Below are positions 47,701 through 60,384 of a stretch of 64,000 nucleotides of DNA, in pieces. Positions within the stretch are counted from its first letter, which is position 1; each line of letters starts with the position of its first letter. The notes beneath the pieces are model-generated. The model worked only from the letters and a program-made list of their open reading frames with translations, was not told where the DNA came from and did not search any database. Both the position numbers and the translations under genes were made by a program. Source of the stretch: Coptis chinensis. Its lineage: Eukaryota; Streptophyta; Magnoliopsida; Ranunculales; Ranunculaceae. The stretch spans positions 17,333,501 to 17,397,500 of the forward strand of contig CM027382.1 in assembly GCA_015680905.1 (NCBI GenBank), in the 5' to 3' direction.

Positions 47701-48177
47701 CATCTCAGAGATAGAAAATCATACCTTTCTTCTTCTTTCTAAAAGTAACTCGATTTTATCACGGCTAGGAAAATTCTCGACAACAACTCCATGCCGAAGT
47801 TGAATGAAATTGGACTCTTTTCTATCTCTTTTCTAATTTGAGAATAAGAATAAAAAAATTGTACGAAGGGGAAACTGATAATTATAAAACTACCCAATCT
47901 GCGGCAAGGAATTTTATGAGAATTTAGAGAAGATCTCTGAAGATTTGTTTTTTTTTTAGCAATTGACCAATAAACTATAAAATAGTTTACTCCAACTTCG
48001 GAAATCTATGTAGTTTGATTTAATCAACTATAAAAATCAAGGGGTAAACCTTGGTTTTATGTTTTAGCTAGGTTGGAGAGAGGGTGACGATGGGTGTTTC
48101 TCGACTTATTTTTTTTTTTTTTTTTGGGACTCTTGTTTTTTTTTTTTTTTATGTTTCTTTCTTTTTAGTTACAAAGG

Positions 48178-48245
48178 GTTGTTACGCGAACAGTTCCCAA
48201 AACTGGGCGTCGGTTTGTTTTTTTTCCAGCCGAACTTTTGTCAAC
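48178..48245. repeat. Diverged direct repeat, copy 1 (copy 2 at 50,562-50,627)
   Basis: TTACGCGAACAGTTCCCAAA recurs as CTACGCGAACAGTTTCCAAA, with the following GTTTGTTTTTTT and CAGCCGAA. On the minus strand both read as SA(G/E)KKTN..PVL.TVRV. A weaker third copy is at about 55,780-55,880. Copies 2 and 3 are followed by GGGCTGACGTG. Confidence 0.7.
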
Positions 48246-48605
48246 TAGCACCGCAATCTCAGAATTGGTCTTCTGTTTCTTACTTGGGTTAGCATTATGC
48301 TCATTACTTTCTATAACAGTTGAGAGCACATATGTTATTTCTGGAGTCTCAGGTTCCTGGTTTCCCATCCAAATTTGGAACAACTGAGAGAGTTGCTCCC
48401 TTCGAAGTAAAACACAACGTGTTTCCATCAGCAGGGGTAGAACAAACCGATATAAGAAATCCAAAACACTAAGCAAAAATTCAAATGAATGGAAAACTGA
48501 GCGTAATAGTTTGCAAACATCAAATTTTAGTAAACAAACAAACACCGAAAAGGAAAGAAAGAAACCAAACGAAGATGCAACAACAGCATGGTAATCATAA
48601 ACCAA

Positions 48606-49188
48606 TCAGAAATCTAAGTTTAAAATTGAAAATCCTTACTTGTAAAAACTTTTCAATGTTGTAATCGATTGTTATCAAACTCGTTTGCACGCGGAAATGA
48701 ATCTCCAATTTCAATTCAATAAAAGACTATTAGGGTTTTGGAAAACAAAATTCCCAAAATTTAGAAGGGAGGGAGGGGTTGATCTGTTATTGAGCATGAA
48801 CGTCTAAACTCTAGCCCCAGGAGTGGGGGGTTTCTCTTCCACAAACCCAAGAGAGTCATCACTCGTGTAGTTCATCAAATTAAAATCCTGATTATACACT
48901 GCCCTCTGCAAGGTGTGGTTGCCAATAGGCAGTGCTTTCTGTGGATTTGCTTTCACAGCGCGAGTTTGAGCAGCGGGGGAATTCTCTTGATGGGATTGTT
49001 TCGGATTTTTTGGGATTGTTTGGGATTTTTTTTTTTTTCAATACTGGGTTTCTCTTATTTTGTTAGAGAAGGAATTTGTTTTCTTTTTTCATCAAATTGA
49101 AGTTTGAAGAGTTTGGGTTATGTTGTAAGAGGAAGAGAGAGGTTAGGAGGGCGCACGAAGGTTTTACTTTTGTACTTTCTTTTTTGGT
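48606..49188. other. Non-coding spacer
   Basis: AT-rich with T-runs. No recognised gene; small ORFs are T-run driven. Confidence 0.4.
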
Positions 49189-49646
49189 TTATTTTTCCTC
49201 ATCACCACCACTACCTTGTCGTTTCTTCTCATAAACTAGACACTCCAACTTCTGATCAAGATACAAAGCATAAGTCCGTACAAAAGTAGAATGGTCCCAA
49301 AAATTAGAATGAGCCTCATCTCTAAAATCAAACAAATTAAGTAACCTCGTACCTTTCCTCGTAGCATACAAAATCACTTGTTGAAACACAGGATCTCCTT
49401 CACTTAAAAGCCTGTGAACTAACATCAAAGCTTTTAATCAAACAATCCAAACACATACATTCTTGAATAAGAAGTGTTAGAATTTCACAGATATATATCT
49501 CGTCCGTCGGGTTGTCATCATGTGTCATGGCTTTGACTATGGCTACTTCTAGATCTGGTGTTGTATTGCTTGCTACTTTTGCTATTCCAATACTTGTTTG
49601 GTCTTTTACTGTCCCTGATCGCTTTTCTCATTGTGCTAGATGACAT
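49189..49646 (-). pseudogene. Clathrin-assembly protein, ANTH domain, N-terminal half (AP180/CALM, ECA4-like)
   Basis: Starts MSSSTMRKAI (49,646), then after a one-base shift KDQTSIGIAKVASN, LEVAIVKAMTHDD (49,610-49,520), a deletion, and ALMLVHRLLSEGDPVFQQ with FRDEAHSNFWDHSTFVRTYA and LYLDQKLE (49,428-49,240). This is the start of plant ANTH-domain clathrin adaptors, which bind PI(4,5)P2 and recruit clathrin in endocytosis. About 30 residues of the ANTH fold are lost between the parts, and the frame stops at 49,189, so the C-terminal clathrin-binding half (over 400 residues in the family) is absent. A dead partial copy. Confidence 0.9.
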
Positions 49647-50900
49647 CTTAGAAAAAAAAAAAAAAAAAAGTCAAAGTTGGAATTGGAGGATGGATCTGTT
49701 TGTTTTTTAAGAGGTGGTGTTTATTAGATTTGATTAGAGATGAAATCGGAAGAACCAAAGTCTGACTGACAGAGACCACAAAAGTAACGGGGTAAAGGTA
49801 CTATTTAAGATGGAGTTGAAAAAGATACTTACATCTTATGTTTTAATTGAGGAAGGAGAACAGAAAAGTTTGGAAACTTCATGTGAATTTCTATTTTTAT
49901 GTCTAATAGACCATGTACTGTAAAAATACTCGTATCAATATTTGGCAGCAGCAAAAGCCATGGTGATACAACACAAAGAGTGAAGGCACATTTTTTATTA
50001 TTTGGCCGGAGGTCAGAATTTTAGGATAAGTTCTACCAATTTAAAAAATTGCCAAAAAAAAAAACAAAAGGGATTAAAAAAAAAACTGTCCTGTCAAAGC
50101 ATATTAATGGAGTTATAGAGCCTATCAAAGGTGTTAACATATATTAGTTGGTCAGAATTGTAGATAATAAACAGAGGAAAATTAATACACAATAGAGACA
50201 AAAATAAGAGATTAGGAAAAAAACAATAAGAACCAAAAAGGCACCTTTTTTCTTAGATCTGGAGAGGAGTTCGGTTCAGCGGATGGATTGATTAGACTGA
50301 GGTTTTTGACGAAGAGTCTTTTGTTTTTTTTTTTGTTATTCTTTTGGTTATAAGGTTTGGTGAGAAGAAAAAGACCATTCGTCTGAAGACGTTTTCTTGC
50401 TTCTTCAGAGGCACGGAGTTTTAATTCAAGTGTGTTTGTGGAAATAGGGAAACCTAAAGAGAAATCGATTGATTCTTTAATTTGTTTTGAAGAAAGTTAT
50501 TTTTTTTTGGGTGGGGTTTTGAGTTTTGACGAAAGGTTTATTTCTCTTTTTCTTTTATTTCGGATTGCTACGCGAACAGTTTCCAAAACTGGGTGTGAGT
50601 TTGTTTTTTTTTCAGCCGAATCATTGTAAAAGTTAAGGTGTCGATTTAAGATAAAAAAGGGGGCTGACGTGTTAATGGTCTTAGGATTGACTGCTTAAAT
50701 TCATTTATGCAATTTCTTGAGAAAGTACCAATAAAATTACCTTCATTGCGCATTCATTTCTACGACGAACAATTGTTTATTTGCTTGCTCTTACTTGATG
50801 AGTTGATGTTACGTCGGACGTCCTTGGCAGGTTTAAAACCTATATCAACAAAACCACAGTTCATGAGGGTTAGTAAAACATCTCATCTCTGATTTGTGAT
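49647..50900. other. Spacer with repeat copy 2
   Basis: AT-rich. Holds the second diverged repeat (50,562-50,627), whose minus frame continues into a basic stretch (NKRKREINLSSKLKTPPKK). No recognised gene. Confidence 0.4.
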
Positions 50901-50904
50901 TTAA

Positions 50905-51140
50905 TCATGATAAGAGAGCTATCATCTCAACTGTTAGTAGCTTTAGAAAGCTCACAAACAATGCACAATAACCTGATTTCCAATCCACCCATTTGTTTGC
51001 ATAAAATTCCAGCTAGAAGAATCTTTGCGCTAAAGGCTAGCTTTCTTAGTTCATCCATCGGTGAATTGAAAGGAGCGAAGTTGTTAGGGTCTCAAAAAAT
51101 GGTGAGGATGTTGCTAGCCAGAAAACCCATCATATAATCT
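50905..51140 (-). other. Exon-like unidentified fragment
   Basis: Minus-strand frame APFNSPMDELRKLAFSAKIL then CKQMGGLEIRLLCIVCELS reads like protein but no family is recognised. The plus-strand 76-residue frame over it looks less protein-like. Confidence 0.3.
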
Positions 51141-52870
51141 AACTACTGAAAGTCTAAACCTTACCTTCTCCTTCGATTGAGTTAAGTTCAGCTCCAGCAC
51201 ACCATACATGAGTGAGATCTACATTTAAAAAGAATAGTAATGAGTCTTGTGTTCTTACAATTACAACTCACTTAACACCAAGTGGACTAATCTATCATTC
51301 ATACCAATTAGCTATATGAGAATATGAATTCATACTAAACTCATGACAATGCATTGTACCAAAATTGTATACTAAACGCATGTTTTTACTGTAAACCAAT
51401 GTGAAATTGTGCACTATAATACAACTGATAATCACTCTTAAAATCAATTCTATATTACTACGTATGCAGAGAGAAAGAAATAACAAAGTGTATGAAAATC
51501 AACCCATAGATTTTGTGATTGATAGCATCAACCTCGTTGGACCTGCTACTTGAGTGTTAATATTAAATCGATATTAAACTGAAGTTCATGATAAATGTGT
51601 ATGAAAAAGAGATTATTAAAAAAGGAAAAAATGTGGATTCAGGTGTCTCTCTTGTCCAGGCAAAGCGTCAGAGACTCAACGCGTGTCATTATCAACATAA
51701 AGGTACATATTATATAAAAAGATACATGCACGTATATTATATAAAAAGATACATGCCTGTAATCTTGAATTAGTAATCAAGATAGGGGCAAACAACAATA
51801 GAAGAGGAATAAACAAATAATAACTGAAGTCACAAAACTATTCCTACTTCCTACTAAGTACTAAGAGTGGCACAGTACTAAAGTAGTCATAGGCATTACC
51901 CTACACAAAGATCCATGTTTATTGTATCTTAGTATGTGCTAAGTAGTCCCTGAATTGAATGAACAGGTTGAGTTACTTAGCCTTCTAGTTTTGCTTGTCA
52001 GTTTTGGTTGTGAGGGGAGCTATGCTAGGTGTACTTTTTCAAGAAGATTTATGAGAGGGTCATGGACTAAATATTAACTACTAAGACTACTACTTAAATT
52101 TTAATTTTTTTTTTAGTAGATTATTGGCAATTATGAATTTCTTTTCTTTCTTCCATGAGCAAAACCTATGTCTCCGATGGTTGTACATCTATTTTCTACA
52201 TGATTACATGCTAAAAGCATAGCGATGCCCTTTGATGCTAAATGGATCATAACTGTAGCAGCAAACATTTTCAAAGAAAGTAGGAATCATGAATGCAAAA
52301 ATGACTTGAGATAATTGAACGGTACATACTTTTGATTTATAGAATTATATTATGTCGGGAGTGATATTTATAGAGAACAAAGATGTAAGCCAACATCTTT
52401 ATGCACCACCACATACCAGAGACTTAATTATTTATATAGGGAGCTGTTCAAATTAGAAATGGTTTCCAAGTTATATTATTACTTGGATTCCTAAGCCGAA
52501 ATACAACTCAAAAGCTAGAAAAGAAGTTTCATTTAGTAAGTAAAAAAAAAAAAAATAGGGGAAATAAGAGATAAAAATTCGACTTTGAGAAATCTAGAGA
52601 AGACTTGGGTTGAATGACAGAGGGCATGAATAGGAGATGAAGATTTATGTATTAATTTAAAATTGTTTAATTCAGAAACATAAGGGGTGCACAGTAGTGT
52701 TTCATGACACAAAATATTGCATCTTTTTTTTGTGTGTGAGAGAGACTTGAAACTTCAATAATGTTGGTAGGGTTATTGCAATAGTAAAAAAACAATCAAA
52801 ACAATGGCAATCTACATAAAGAGTTAAAGACTAATAAAGAAAATAAAGATTTGTTAGTTACTACTCACGG
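51141..52870. other. Intergenic, no gene recognised
   Basis: AT-rich. A 27-bp tandem pair (TATTATATAAAAAGATACATG) lies at about 51,707-51,757. Otherwise nothing. Confidence 0.5.
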
Positions 52871-52878
52871 GAAATTAC

Positions 52879-52976
52879 CTTTCCATCAATTACGACCCAA
52901 TAGTCATCTCGTGTGTTGTGCTCTCAAGCTTCTTTTAAGTTGGACGGGTTAGGGTGCAGTCTCGGCTCCTGGTTGT
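52879..52976 (-). pseudogene. Cytochrome-b5-like exon fragment
   Basis: A 98-bp exon-like block between an acceptor (TTTTACCAG|ACAACC) and donor (AAAG|GTAATT) encodes, after an in-frame TGA, EHNTRDDYWVVIDGKV. This resembles the start of a cytochrome b5 haem domain (usual pattern HN..DDCWIVI..KVYDVT). The haem-binding HPGG block, expected in the next exon, was not found downstream. A short upstream piece ending GTYGFLIG|GTAAGT (about 53,115) may be its first exon. Confidence 0.5.
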
Positions 52977-53252
52977 CTGGTAAAACTAATAGTAGTAAAT
53001 GGAGAACAATGAATTGAAGGATATTATATAATTTATTTAGATGTGACGACCACAAAAGCAAAGAAATATACCAAGGCAAATCAAAGAAATGAACAGGTAC
53101 TGCACTACGCACTTACCAATGAGGAATCCATATGTCCCAAGAAAAAACTCACAGAAGAACACGTTGGACCATAGTCATTCTCATAAACAATGTGAAGACC
53201 TCATAAAGAAGTCAACACGATTTAACAAAGAATGAGAAAACGATATAATTTA

Positions 53253-54362
<1,110 letters not shown>

Positions 54363-54967
54363 TGTTACAAACAAGAACAAATGCATCCATTTCCTTTGTG
54401 CAAGTCCGGTGAAGACCTTTCAATCTGAAAAGAATGAACTTCGTGTATTTAAGCAAGAGCACCTAAAACATGTAGCTAATTTGCCGATTTTTGGGTTTAC
54501 ACATATAATTAGGCTTATGTAACATCAGTTTAACATGATCACATAGAGGCTCAAATGCAACTTAGTATCGAAAAAAAAATAAATTCGATTTAAATAAATG
54601 ATCCAAATCACATTATTCTCTCTTTCTAGGTTTACACATATAAAGAAAGAAAATGAAGTTGAGACTTGAGAGCACATATTGGCTCCAATACAAATAAGGA
54701 AAATAACCGAATAAAGGAAGAGAAAGAAATCACAAACACCTTCAAAGAAACAACACTACCAATACAAACAATAAAACCAAACAGGAGGTAGTGAAAAAAA
54801 AAAGATAAACAAAAAACAAAGAGAAAAAACCTGGTTGAATCTAATTAAGGCACCATTTTAACAATGGCTTTACTCTCTATTGGATCTTTTTTTTTTTTTG
54901 TGTGGAGGGCTTGAAGGGATGATCTTAGTTTAATTTTGGAAGAAGAATAAGAGAGAGGGTTTGAAAA

Positions 54968-55004
<37 letters not shown>

Positions 55005-55596
55005 CAAGGGTGTTTTGTACAATTGAAAAGAGAGTATGGAAAGAGGGGTTTGGTTTTATCTATTTTGGGTTACGAACACCAAAATAACTAAACAAAGAAG
55101 TCGTTCAAGTAGAACAAATCCATTACTACAATCACCGTCAACCGCAATTGATACATCAATATCAAAAGGAAAGGGTTTTGGATCATCTACAACAAATGAG
55201 ATTTTAGAGTAAAGCTCAGATTTGAGAGTGGAGACTGGTGCACAGAGAGGAAAGAGTGGAGTTCAATATTGATTAAAAGAAACCATAACACTCATGGATG
55301 CCAACTAAAACTTTGGCATATGCCTGATGTTGCTGCCAATATGAGTTGCATACTGCATAAGTAGAACTACTTATCGTTTCCCCAGCCATGCCCCATGAAA
55401 CCCCATCAACAGCATGGGTTCTAGCAAAAACTTTGGTGATTGAGTGATTAATCAACATGAAAACAAAACAACATAAGTTGAAGTTGCTTATCTAGAATTT
55501 CTCAAATAAAAAACGTAACATCTTTTGGTATTACAATCCAAAACTACAAACCAAGAATTATTCAAGTTGAAGCCTTCATACCGATTCTAGTGGTAC
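54363..55596. other. Spacer between AAT and PP6 fragments
   Basis: Contains a 38-base T-run (about 54,970-55,004). A minus-strand frame (55,458-55,273, VDGVSWGMAGETISSSTYAV) reads like protein but is not recognised. Confidence 0.4.
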
Positions 55597-55728
55597 CGTC
55601 TCTGGTACATGTCCACCGGTTTGAAAGAGCTTGAAAAGATCATTAAACTGGCCATGGATGTCACCGCAAACAGTAACTGGACTGTGGATAGGTTGCACAT
55701 TTGACTCTTCAATGAGAATCTCTTTCAC
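55597..55728 (-). pseudogene. PP6-type protein phosphatase catalytic subunit, single exon
   Basis: Exactly 44 codons between acceptor (TTTCTCAG|GTGAAA) and donor (GAGACG|GTACCA): [20 protein letters not shown], then [20 protein letters not shown], then VPET. This includes the metal-binding GDIHG motif of PPP-family Ser/Thr phosphatases and matches plant FyPP/PP6 better than PP4 or PP2A ([21 protein letters not shown]). Neighbouring exons, including GDFVDRG and GNHE, are not found, so it is an isolated exon. Confidence 0.88.
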
Positions 55729-56356
55729 CTGAGAAATTAGGGTTTGGGGATGTTTTTTTTTTTTTTTTTTTTTTTACGAACAATTACTGAAATTTTTTTT
55801 TGGGAAAAGAGGCGTAGAATTCCTTTTTTTCTTCCGAATTATGGCAAAATCTGATGTGTCAGTCTCAGAGAAAAAAGAAGGGCTGACGTGGGTGCCCAGA
55901 AGCATTCTCAACTACTCAGTATTCATGGTCTTTGATGAGTGTTTGAAAAGAAGTCAAAATTGTAAAGTCCTCTTCTCCTTGAATTTGTGCCTCATGAATA
56001 TCGAATTACCGTGAACTGCATTACAGTGCCTCAGCTGTTGATGATTTGGCATCTTTACTATCAGCAAAGCTGCTTATATTTTCTTCCTCTTTCTTTCTTT
56101 TGCACTAAGGCCCAAATAGACATAAGCCAAAATGGGTGGCGTAAGAACCCTTTCTTCTAAAATTTGTGACATATGAATACACAATAATAGCATAGAAGAA
56201 ACCAAGATAACATACATTATCAGTACTATCATGCATAATCTTGTAAAACAAAAACAGAGGTTGTAAAATCACTTCTCACACTCAAATATGGGCATACATA
56301 CATTTTTTTTTGCACACAGGTAAGGATTTTGTTTAGAAGAATAAAGAATGTTATAG
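55729..56356. other. Spacer with diverged repeat copy 3
   Basis: T-run, then a weak third copy of the repeat at 48,178/50,562 (about 55,780-55,880) with GGGCTGACGTGGG. No gene recognised. Confidence 0.4.
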
Positions 56357-56361
56357 CAAGA

Positions 56362-56958
56362 TGTAAAGGTGTGATTCAGCTTTCCTTTACATACACAGTT
56401 GAATGGGAACTAGAATGGATGATAGAAGGGACCAAGTTCGGCTTGGGAGCTTAACTGCGCCTACGATCTTGCTCTCCATTCCGAGGGAGAGAAGAATCGT
56501 CCGGCGAGTTCATAGGAGGGTATTTATAGATGTTGAGAGTGAATCCTCGCCCACCACGTGTAAAGTGTACCACAAATGTGGGGCCTCGATTAAGGAGGCA
56601 TGCGAGACCTGTCTTTATAGGTCTGCTATGATGATGGGGATTAGTAGTCTGGGCAAGTAGCTGGCGCCGTTGGTCGAGAGTGGTGGCGATGATTAGTAGC
56701 TTGCGGCGGTGGTTTGTGAAAGTACACCTTCGGTAATGATTGCATATGGATAAGAGATGATGTCATAAGTCGAGGCGTTCTGCGTGAGATCGTCTGTTCG
56801 ACCTGCGTTATCCTGGAGCGAGCTGAAGTAGACCACCTACATAAGGCGAGTTGCTTATGAAGTGAGCTTTGAGGACGTTGACATGAGATCGGTGTGGTAT
56901 TTCGTTTATCTTTGGACCGTGTCTAATATTCATTAGATGTGAATATTACTCCCTCACA
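56362..56958 (-). repeat. LTR (3' LTR of the minus-strand element)
   Basis: 597 bp, TGTGAGGGAG...CCTTTACA on the minus strand. TATA-like CTATAAATA (minus) at about 56,521-56,529. Pairs with 59,654-60,262. Confidence 0.92.
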
Positions 56959-57489
56959 CAGCCCCTTCTCAGTAGGTCTCTTTATATGGAGAAGTGATCT
57001 GCTGAGAAAGAATGGTGCCACGTGTTTAGCATATGTGAGGAGGCGAACGGATGTGAACAGAAATATTCACCGTCTTTGGAGAGATCGCTTTAAGTATTAT
57101 ATAGCAAACCGGTGGTGGATTGAGGCGGATACCGTGATTGGCACGTGTTTAGCATAACTTTGAGAGTCTTGTAGCGAGTTAAGCAGCCTTTAGAGCTCTG
57201 AAAGTGTATGATCTTTGAGAATGTTGGAACTCCCGAGAGTTTTTAGTTCGAATAGATGGTTGGCTCGTAGAGCGTTACGCGACCGAAGTTGAGCGTGGGT
57301 CGAGGGACCCTTAGAGAGCTCGAGTGTTCGTTCTAAGCGTATGTAAGTGTGTTGCTCCAATGAGGTCAAGGGACCTTGTAAGCTTATGGAAGCATTCTGC
57401 TTTCGCGAGAGCGTGGTCGTCAAGGACCCTTGTAAGAAATGGAAGCGTTCTGCTCACGGGAGAGCGTAGGTCAAGGGACCTTATAGCAC

Positions 57490-58455
57490 TTATGGAAGCG
57501 TTCTGCTCGCAGAGAACATGCTAGCTTAAGAAAGTGTATTGCTCATGGAGAGCGTTATCACTGAGTTGATCCTAGAGATGTAGGTCTGCAACTAGCGAGA
57601 ATTGGAGAGGCTATGGAGCATGAAAGCTCAAGAGAGCGTGCTGCTCACGGAGAGCGTGTTAGCTTATGAACGCGTATTGCTCACGGAGAACATTCTCACT
57701 GAGTTGATCCTAGAGATGTAGGTCCTCAGTTAGCGAGAATTTGAGAGGTTATGGAGCATGTAAGCTCAAGAGAGCGTGCTGCTCACGGAGAGCGTGTTAG
57801 CTATGAAAGCGTATTGCTCACGGAGAGCGTTCTCACTGAGTTGATCCTAAAGATGTAGGTCCTCAACTAGCAAGAATTGGAGAGGCTATGGAGCCTGTAA
57901 GCTCAAGAGAGCGTTCTGCTCGCGGAGAGCGTGTTAGCTTATGAAAGCGTATTGCTCACTGAAAGCGTTCTCACTGAGTCGATCCTAGAAGTAAAGGTCC
58001 TCAACTAGCGAGACTCGGATAGGCTATGGAGCTTGTAAGCTCAAAGAGAGCGCTCGCCATGGAGAAAGTGTTAGCTTATGAAAGCGTATTGCTCACTGAG
58101 AGCGTTCTCGCTGAGTCGATCCTAGAAGTATAGGTCCTCAACTGGCGAGACTCGAAGAGCCTATCGAGCTTGTAAGCTCAAGAGAGCGTGCTGCTCACGG
58201 AGAGTGTATTAGCTTATGAAAGCGTATTGCTCACGGAGGCGTTCTCACCGAAGTTGATCCTAGAGATGTAGCTCCTCAACTAGCGAGACTTCGGAGAGGC
58301 TATCGAGCTGTAAGCTCAAGAGAGCGTGCTCCTCACGGAGAGTGTGTTAGCTTATGAAAGCGTATTGCTTTCATCGAGGCGTTCTCGGAGTCGATCCTAG
58401 AAGTATAGGTCCTCAACTAAGCGAGACTTCGGAGAGGCTCGAGCCTATGAGCTTC
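57490..58455. repeat. 137-bp tandem repeat array, about seven units
   Basis: The marker GAGTTGATCCTAGAGATGTA or GAGTCGATCCTAG recurs at 57,563, 57,701, 57,838, 57,976, 58,113, 58,250 and 58,388, a 137-138-bp period. Units also share AGCTCAAGAGAGCGTGCTGC and TTAGCTTATGAAAGCGTATT. Richer in G+C than the rest of the window. Confidence 0.95.
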
Positions 58456-58859
58456 AAGAGGCGTTTTGTGCTTGAGCACGTTTGAACTCCCCGAGAGTGT
58501 TTTGTTACGTAGAGACCGAGCCGTGAGTGGTTTCCTCATCTTTGAACTAACAGAAGATGAAGCGACCTCGGCCGAGCTGGTCTCGGTGATTGTTTTCTCG
58601 ACGGAGGAATGGAGATCTTGGCAACAGGAGTTGGTGCGACCTCACGGTCTTGACAACAAGAGCGGAGGCGACCTCTGGGTCTTGCCAACGCGAGCTGAGA
58701 CAACCTCTAGGGTCTCGCCAATCCGGGAGAGAAAGTGGTGACGCTATGTAGCGTTCGAGCTCAAGTGAGCGTTATATTCAGCTGGGTGTTGTGACCCGAG
58801 TGAGTCTGTGGGCATCCTGCTTTGGAGATCGTCGTCAATAGCTAGCCTTGAATTGGCGT

Positions 58860-59410
58860 GACTATAGTTAGCCCCAGTTTTGGAGCTTCATTGACTAGCC
58901 CCAGTTCGGAGATGGCTGTGGCTAGCCCCTAGTTTGGAGCTTGAAGAACCTGTACAAAATGCGAGAGTAGTAATTCTGGAGATGCATAGAGCATAATAAC
59001 TAAATTGAGCCTATTGAGATGACAATGACTAGCCCCAGTTCGGAGAGATGGTCGTGGCTAGCCCCTAGTTTGGAGCTTGAAGAACACATACAAAAATCAC
59101 GAGCTATCTGAGAAATCAGAGTAGTAATTCTGGAGATGCTTAGAGCATAATAACTGAATTGAGCCTATTGAGATGACAATGACTATCCCCAGTTCGGAGA
59201 TGGCTGTGGCTAGCCCCTAGTTTGGAGCTTGAAGAACCTGTACAAAATGCGAGCTGTACAAAATGCGAGCTAACACCAAAGACTTAGTACGACCTAACAG
59301 TAGTAATTTTGAAGATGCATGGATCATAATAACAGAATTGAACTTGTTTAGATGGCAACAATGAGCCCCAGTTCAGAGATGGTTGTGGCTTGCCCCCAGT
59401 GTGCATCGGA
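58860..59410. repeat. Second tandem array, about four units
   Basis: GACTAGCCCCAGTTCGGAGA-type markers at 58,893, 59,027, 59,181 and a weaker one at about 59,360, spaced 134-180 bp. Units share CCCCTAGTTTGGAGCTTGAA. Less regular than the 137-bp array. Confidence 0.85.
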
Positions 59411-59653
59411 GCTTGATTGACCTGCACTAGATCGAACTAATATCCAAAAGAAATTAGAACAAAAAACTGTTAACTTGGAGACTTTTCCCGCTGGAGCAGG
59501 GTAATGTGCCCGTTCATTGTGCCTAAGTGACCGACTAAACTCTGGACTTGAGCTTCGAGGCTTGCCATGCTTCGTGGGCTTGAGACTTTTGGTTTCTGGA
59601 GTTTGGATTTATTAGGTGGTTTTTCAAGAAATCGAGACCACAGACGGTGCCAA

Positions 59654-60262
59654 TGTAAAGGCGTGATTCAGCTTTCCTTTACATACACAGTTGAATGGGA
59701 ACTAGAATGGATGATAGAAGGGACCGAAGTTAGGTTGGGAGGCGAACTCGCCTCACGATATCTTGCTCTCCATTCCGAGGGAGAGAAGAATCGTCCGGGC
59801 GTAGTTCATAGGAGGGGGTATTTATAGATGTTGAGAGTGAATCCTCGCCCACCACGTGTAAAGTGTACCACAAAGCGTGGGGTCTCGATTAAGGAGGCAT
59901 GTGAGACCCGTCTTTATAGGTCTCCGCTATGATGATGGGATTAGTAGTGCAGGCAAGTAGCTTGCGGCAGTGGTCGATGAGTCGGTGGCGATGATTAGTA
60001 GCTTCATGGCGGTGGTTTGTGAAAGTACACCTTCGGTAATGATTGCATATGGATAAGAGATGATGTCATAAGTCGAGGCGTTCTCCGTGAGATCGTCTGT
60101 TTGACCTGCGTTATCCTGGAGCGAGCTGAAGTAGACCACCTACATAAGGCGAGTTGCTTATGAAGTGAGCTTTGAGGACGTTGACATGAGATCGGTGTGG
60201 TATTTCTGTTTATGCTGGACACGTGTCTAATATTCATTAGATGTGAATATTACTCCCTCACA
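59654..60262 (-). repeat. LTR (5' LTR of the minus-strand element)
   Basis: 609 bp, same family as 56,362-56,958. TATA-like segment at about 59,819-59,827. The primer binding site lies directly inside it (59,653 downward). Confidence 0.92.
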
Positions 60263-60384
60263 CAAGATATGAGTTCTACATTCATTGGAATTTAAAACAG
60301 AAGGAGTGCAAAGAAATCCAAATCAAATATATAGTATGCCTTGTATGGGCATTCTAAACAAGTGACAAAGGAAGGCCTTGTGTT

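Larger units (their letters stand above)
45083..48605 (-). pseudogene. Unidentified multi-exon gene, probably broken
   Basis: Minus-strand exon-like pieces with good borders. They are about 48,400-48,185 (MGNQEPETPEITYV, KKQKTNSEIAVLVDK), about 47,850-47,735 (FIQLRHGVVVENFPSRDKIE, LLLERRRK), 45,810-45,675 (SAEELEQKMRKRNTKRRRQG, then donor GTAATG), about 45,600-45,490 (LKMLNRIATVKNDGTVKFEV) and 45,440-45,083 (LPKIRTIRNRYESP, then TGA). The last frame runs on past that TGA for some 40 sensible codons (KKVAELVGKKSYFGEEERAM) to an acidic end and TAG. Lys/Arg-rich stretches suggest a nuclear protein. I do not recognise the family. Confidence 0.45.
56362..60262 (-). mobile_element. Non-coding LTR retroelement with tandem-repeat interior (LARD-like)
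   Basis: Two LTRs of about 600 bp flank a 2.7-kb interior, with the perfect duplication CAAGA at 56,357-56,361 and 60,263-60,267. Orientation is minus. The primer site TTGGCACCGTCTGTGG abuts the right LTR (59,653 downward), and a polypurine tract (GAGAAGGGGCTG, minus) abuts the left LTR (56,959-56,970). No gag or pol is recognisable; the interior is mostly two tandem arrays. The PBS type is common among plant gypsy elements, so an autonomous gypsy partner probably moved it. The LTRs differ by several percent. Confidence 0.92.

Noticed and set aside
48165-48605. 146-residue ORF as an intact gene
   Set aside because: The N-terminal half is T-run and hydrophobic noise; only the C-terminal part looks like an exon.
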